57,540 nucleotides of DNA from RGIG5579 sp045602025 (GTDB taxonomy: Bacteria > Bacillota > Clostridia > Oscillospirales > SIG627). Location: contig JAZSAT010000047.1 of NCBI GenBank assembly GCA_045602025.1, forward strand, positions 1-57,540, read 5' to 3'. A program made the translations under genes and the position numbers. Below the pieces are notes generated by a model. It did not search any database. It was not told the origin of the DNA and saw only the letters and a list, made by a program, of their open reading frames with translations. Of the stretch, positions 56,274 to 57,540 are shown one piece after another. Each line of letters opens with the position of its first letter. The stretch's first letter is position 1.

Positions 56274-57317
56274 TCAGTCAAAATCCTCCCAACGCCATTT
56301 TTCCTGCCAGTGGATGCGCGGCACACCGTCCTCAAACCGGATGGGCAGCCACACATAACGGGCGTTCTTGGTATTGCGCGATGTCCATTCCCTCTCGTTG
56401 AAGGTTTTGATGGGGTTTTCAGGGCGATAACGCTGGGCAAAGGTCTCCACAATATCGGGAAGATTGTCAGGAAGGTTGATCAACCAACGGTCCGCCATGG
56501 CAATGAAGAGGTTTTCCTTTTTGGGATGCTTAAAAATACAGCTGATCTGGCTGTCAAAAGAGGTTCTCTTGGCATCGTCCACATGGGGATCACCGATCAC
56601 GCGCCATTCACCCATTACAGAATCCGCCACCGCAACCTCGGAGGGATTGGGGAACTTCGCCGTTGTGCCCGAGGTGATCATATAAAGCTTGCCCTTGTGT
56701 TTGAACAAAGCGGGAGCTTCGCGGATATAAGGGGGGTGTCCATTGTGGAAATAGCTGTTGTGCGGCTCCTCGCAGGAGAGGTAATCCTCAGAAAGAGGGG
56801 CGATGATCAATTCGGTATGGGGCTTATCATAAATAATATAAGCGCGATCGCCTTCCTTCCAAAAGTCAAAATCACCCAGCTCATAGCCGTTGGGCAGATA
56901 GCCGCTTTTGACGATCTCAAAAGGACCCTTGATAGATTTTGATACCGCAATGGTAGCAGTACACTCCTTGGCATAAGGCGATCTCATCACCTTGATCCAC
57001 ATCACATAAAGGCCCGTCTTTTCGTTGTAGAGAATATGGGGGCGGTCCATTTTGGAATTAAAATACATCGGGTGCGTCGTGTCTGTTAGTTCCGGGGGAA
57101 GGATAATGCCCTCGTTCTGCCAGTTGTACAGATCTTTAGAAGAATAAAGCCGAACGCCCCAATGCCAAACCTCCCATTCGGTTTCGGATTTTTCCTTGTT
57201 TTCACCGTACCAATAGAAGGTGTCGTTTTCATAAAACATATAGCCTGCGTGGGCCTGAATCAGATTACCGTCGGTATCCCGCCATTCGCGGCCGGGATAA
57301 AAAGCGTCGTAAGTCAT
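56274..57317 (-). CDS. Glycoside hydrolase family 43-type five-bladed propeller enzyme
   Basis: ATG 57317 follows AGGAGG; the longer frame reads through the promoter. The 347-residue protein starts with DTDGNLIQAHAGYMFYENDTFYWYGENKE, the first blade with the likely catalytic-base region of GH43_24/34-type enzymes. SKMDRPHILYNEKTGLYVMWIK, LGDFDFWKEGDRAYIIYD and IREAPALFKHKGKLYMITSG follow, the last containing a conserved acidic residue (REAP). No signal peptide. Related enzymes act on arabinans, xylans or beta-1,3-galactans; specificity is not readable. Confidence 0.85.
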   Translation of the reverse strand: MTYDAFYPGREWRDTDGNLIQAHAGYMFYENDTFYWYGENKEKSETEWEVWHWGVRLYSSKDLYNWQNEGIILPPELTDTTHPMYFNSKMDRPHILYNEKTGLYVMWIKVMRSPYAKECTATIAVSKSIKGPFEIVKSGYLPNGYELGDFDFWKEGDRAYIIYDKPHTELIIAPLSEDYLSCEEPHNSYFHNGHPPYIREAPALFKHKGKLYMITSGTTAKFPNPSEVAVADSVMGEWRVIGDPHVDDAKRTSFDSQISCIFKHPKKENLFIAMADRWLINLPDNLPDIVETFAQRYRPENPIKTFNEREWTSRNTKNARYVWLPIRFEDGVPRIHWQEKWRWEDFD

Positions 57318-57345
57318 TTGCTGCCTCCTGATATCAAGTACCCTT

Positions 57346-57374
57346 ATTATAATATTTTTCGGCTCCGCGCGCAA
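57346..57374 (-). promoter_or_regulatory. Promoter of the GH43 gene
   Basis: On the minus strand TTGCGC (57374-57369), 17 bases, TATAAT (57351-57346). Confidence 0.7.
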
Positions 57375-57417
57375 GGGGGAAGCCTCTTTTCTTTTTCAAA
57401 TAAAATCTTTTGCCCTC

Positions 57418-57500
57418 ATGTGCCAAAGGAACACATCATTAGCGTAAGCGGCATCATTGGGCTTGCCGACATCATTTGCCCACAGGGCAAACATCATTCC
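57418..57500. repeat. Hairpin array with CATCATT spacers (array 3)
   Basis: Stems ATGTG/CACAT, GC-type, GGC/GCC and TTTGCCC/GGGCAAA are separated by CATCATT. The plan is the same as in the arrays at 28715 and 40461. No gene is seen between 57375 and the window end. Confidence 0.7.
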
Positions 57501-57537
57501 AAAAAAATATCCTCGGAATACTCCGAGGAATTTTTTT
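57500..57537. terminator. Terminator at the window end
   Basis: CCTCGGA pairs with TCCGAGG around ATAC, flanked by an A-run and a T-run, so it works in either direction. The gene it serves lies outside the window or was lost. Confidence 0.8.
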
Positions 57538-57540
57538 GGC

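Overview
The window looks like a chromosome segment from an anaerobic, low-to-mid GC Gram-positive of the Clostridia, most likely an uncultured gut Oscillospirales/Christensenellales-type organism. This is inferred from the gene set (trimeric bifurcating [FeFe] hydrogenase plus a PAS-type sensory hydrogenase, NfnAB, many glycoside hydrolases, BspA-like leucine-rich-repeat surface proteins), strong AGGAGG ribosome binding sites, clean sigma-A promoters with 17-base spacers, and ATGA-type overlaps. No rRNA, tRNA, phage or recognisable transposase was seen.

Layout. 1-1.4 kb: tail of tex and an AI-2E family exporter. 1.6-11 kb: carbohydrate genes (a GH2 enzyme divergent from an AraC regulator; a block with a PAP2 phosphatase, a GH106-like giant hydrolase, a membrane protein and a phosphodiester glycosidase). 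10.9-18.6 kb: two BspA-like LRR proteins, one of 1511 residues behind a structured leader RNA, flanking mgtE, which has its own leader with a 30-codon ORF. 18.7-25.2 kb: an operon of GH42, a secreted EEP-family lipoprotein, an acetyltransferase, an alpha/alpha-toroid glycosidase and a ferritin-like/VIT1 transporter. 25.3-28.5 kb: AlgI/AlgJ-like O-acetylation pair plus a lipoprotein. 28.7-34.5 kb: a hairpin array, a third LRR protein, and a GPH sugar symporter with a GH2 beta-galactosidase. 34.7-37.8 kb: FAD oxidoreductase, xpt, PAP2. 37.8-39.2 kb: GH20. 39.3-40.7 kb: an AT-rich cassette bounded by inverted repeats carrying a methyltransferase, a four-helix-bundle protein and a hairpin array. 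40.7-55.1 kb: redox block (LysR; an operon of about 11 genes with a kinase-like protein, HydC/HydB/HydA, three mini-ferredoxins, HydS, a PP2C phosphatase, a second hydrogenase and lactate dehydrogenase; then NfnAB). 55.3-57.3 kb: DUF554 protein and a GH43 enzyme.

Together: the glycosidases and symporter supply hexoses from host or plant glycans; glycolytic NADH, reduced ferredoxin and NADPH are then balanced by the bifurcating hydrogenase, Nfn and lactate dehydrogenase, probably under NADH-responsive (Rex-like) and H2-sensing (HydS/PP2C) control. The most unusual items are the inverted-repeat cassette with its hairpin array, two further arrays of the same hairpin family, the structured leader of the giant LRR gene, the small-ORF leader of mgtE, and palindromic repeats that supply the C-terminal tails of two proteins.
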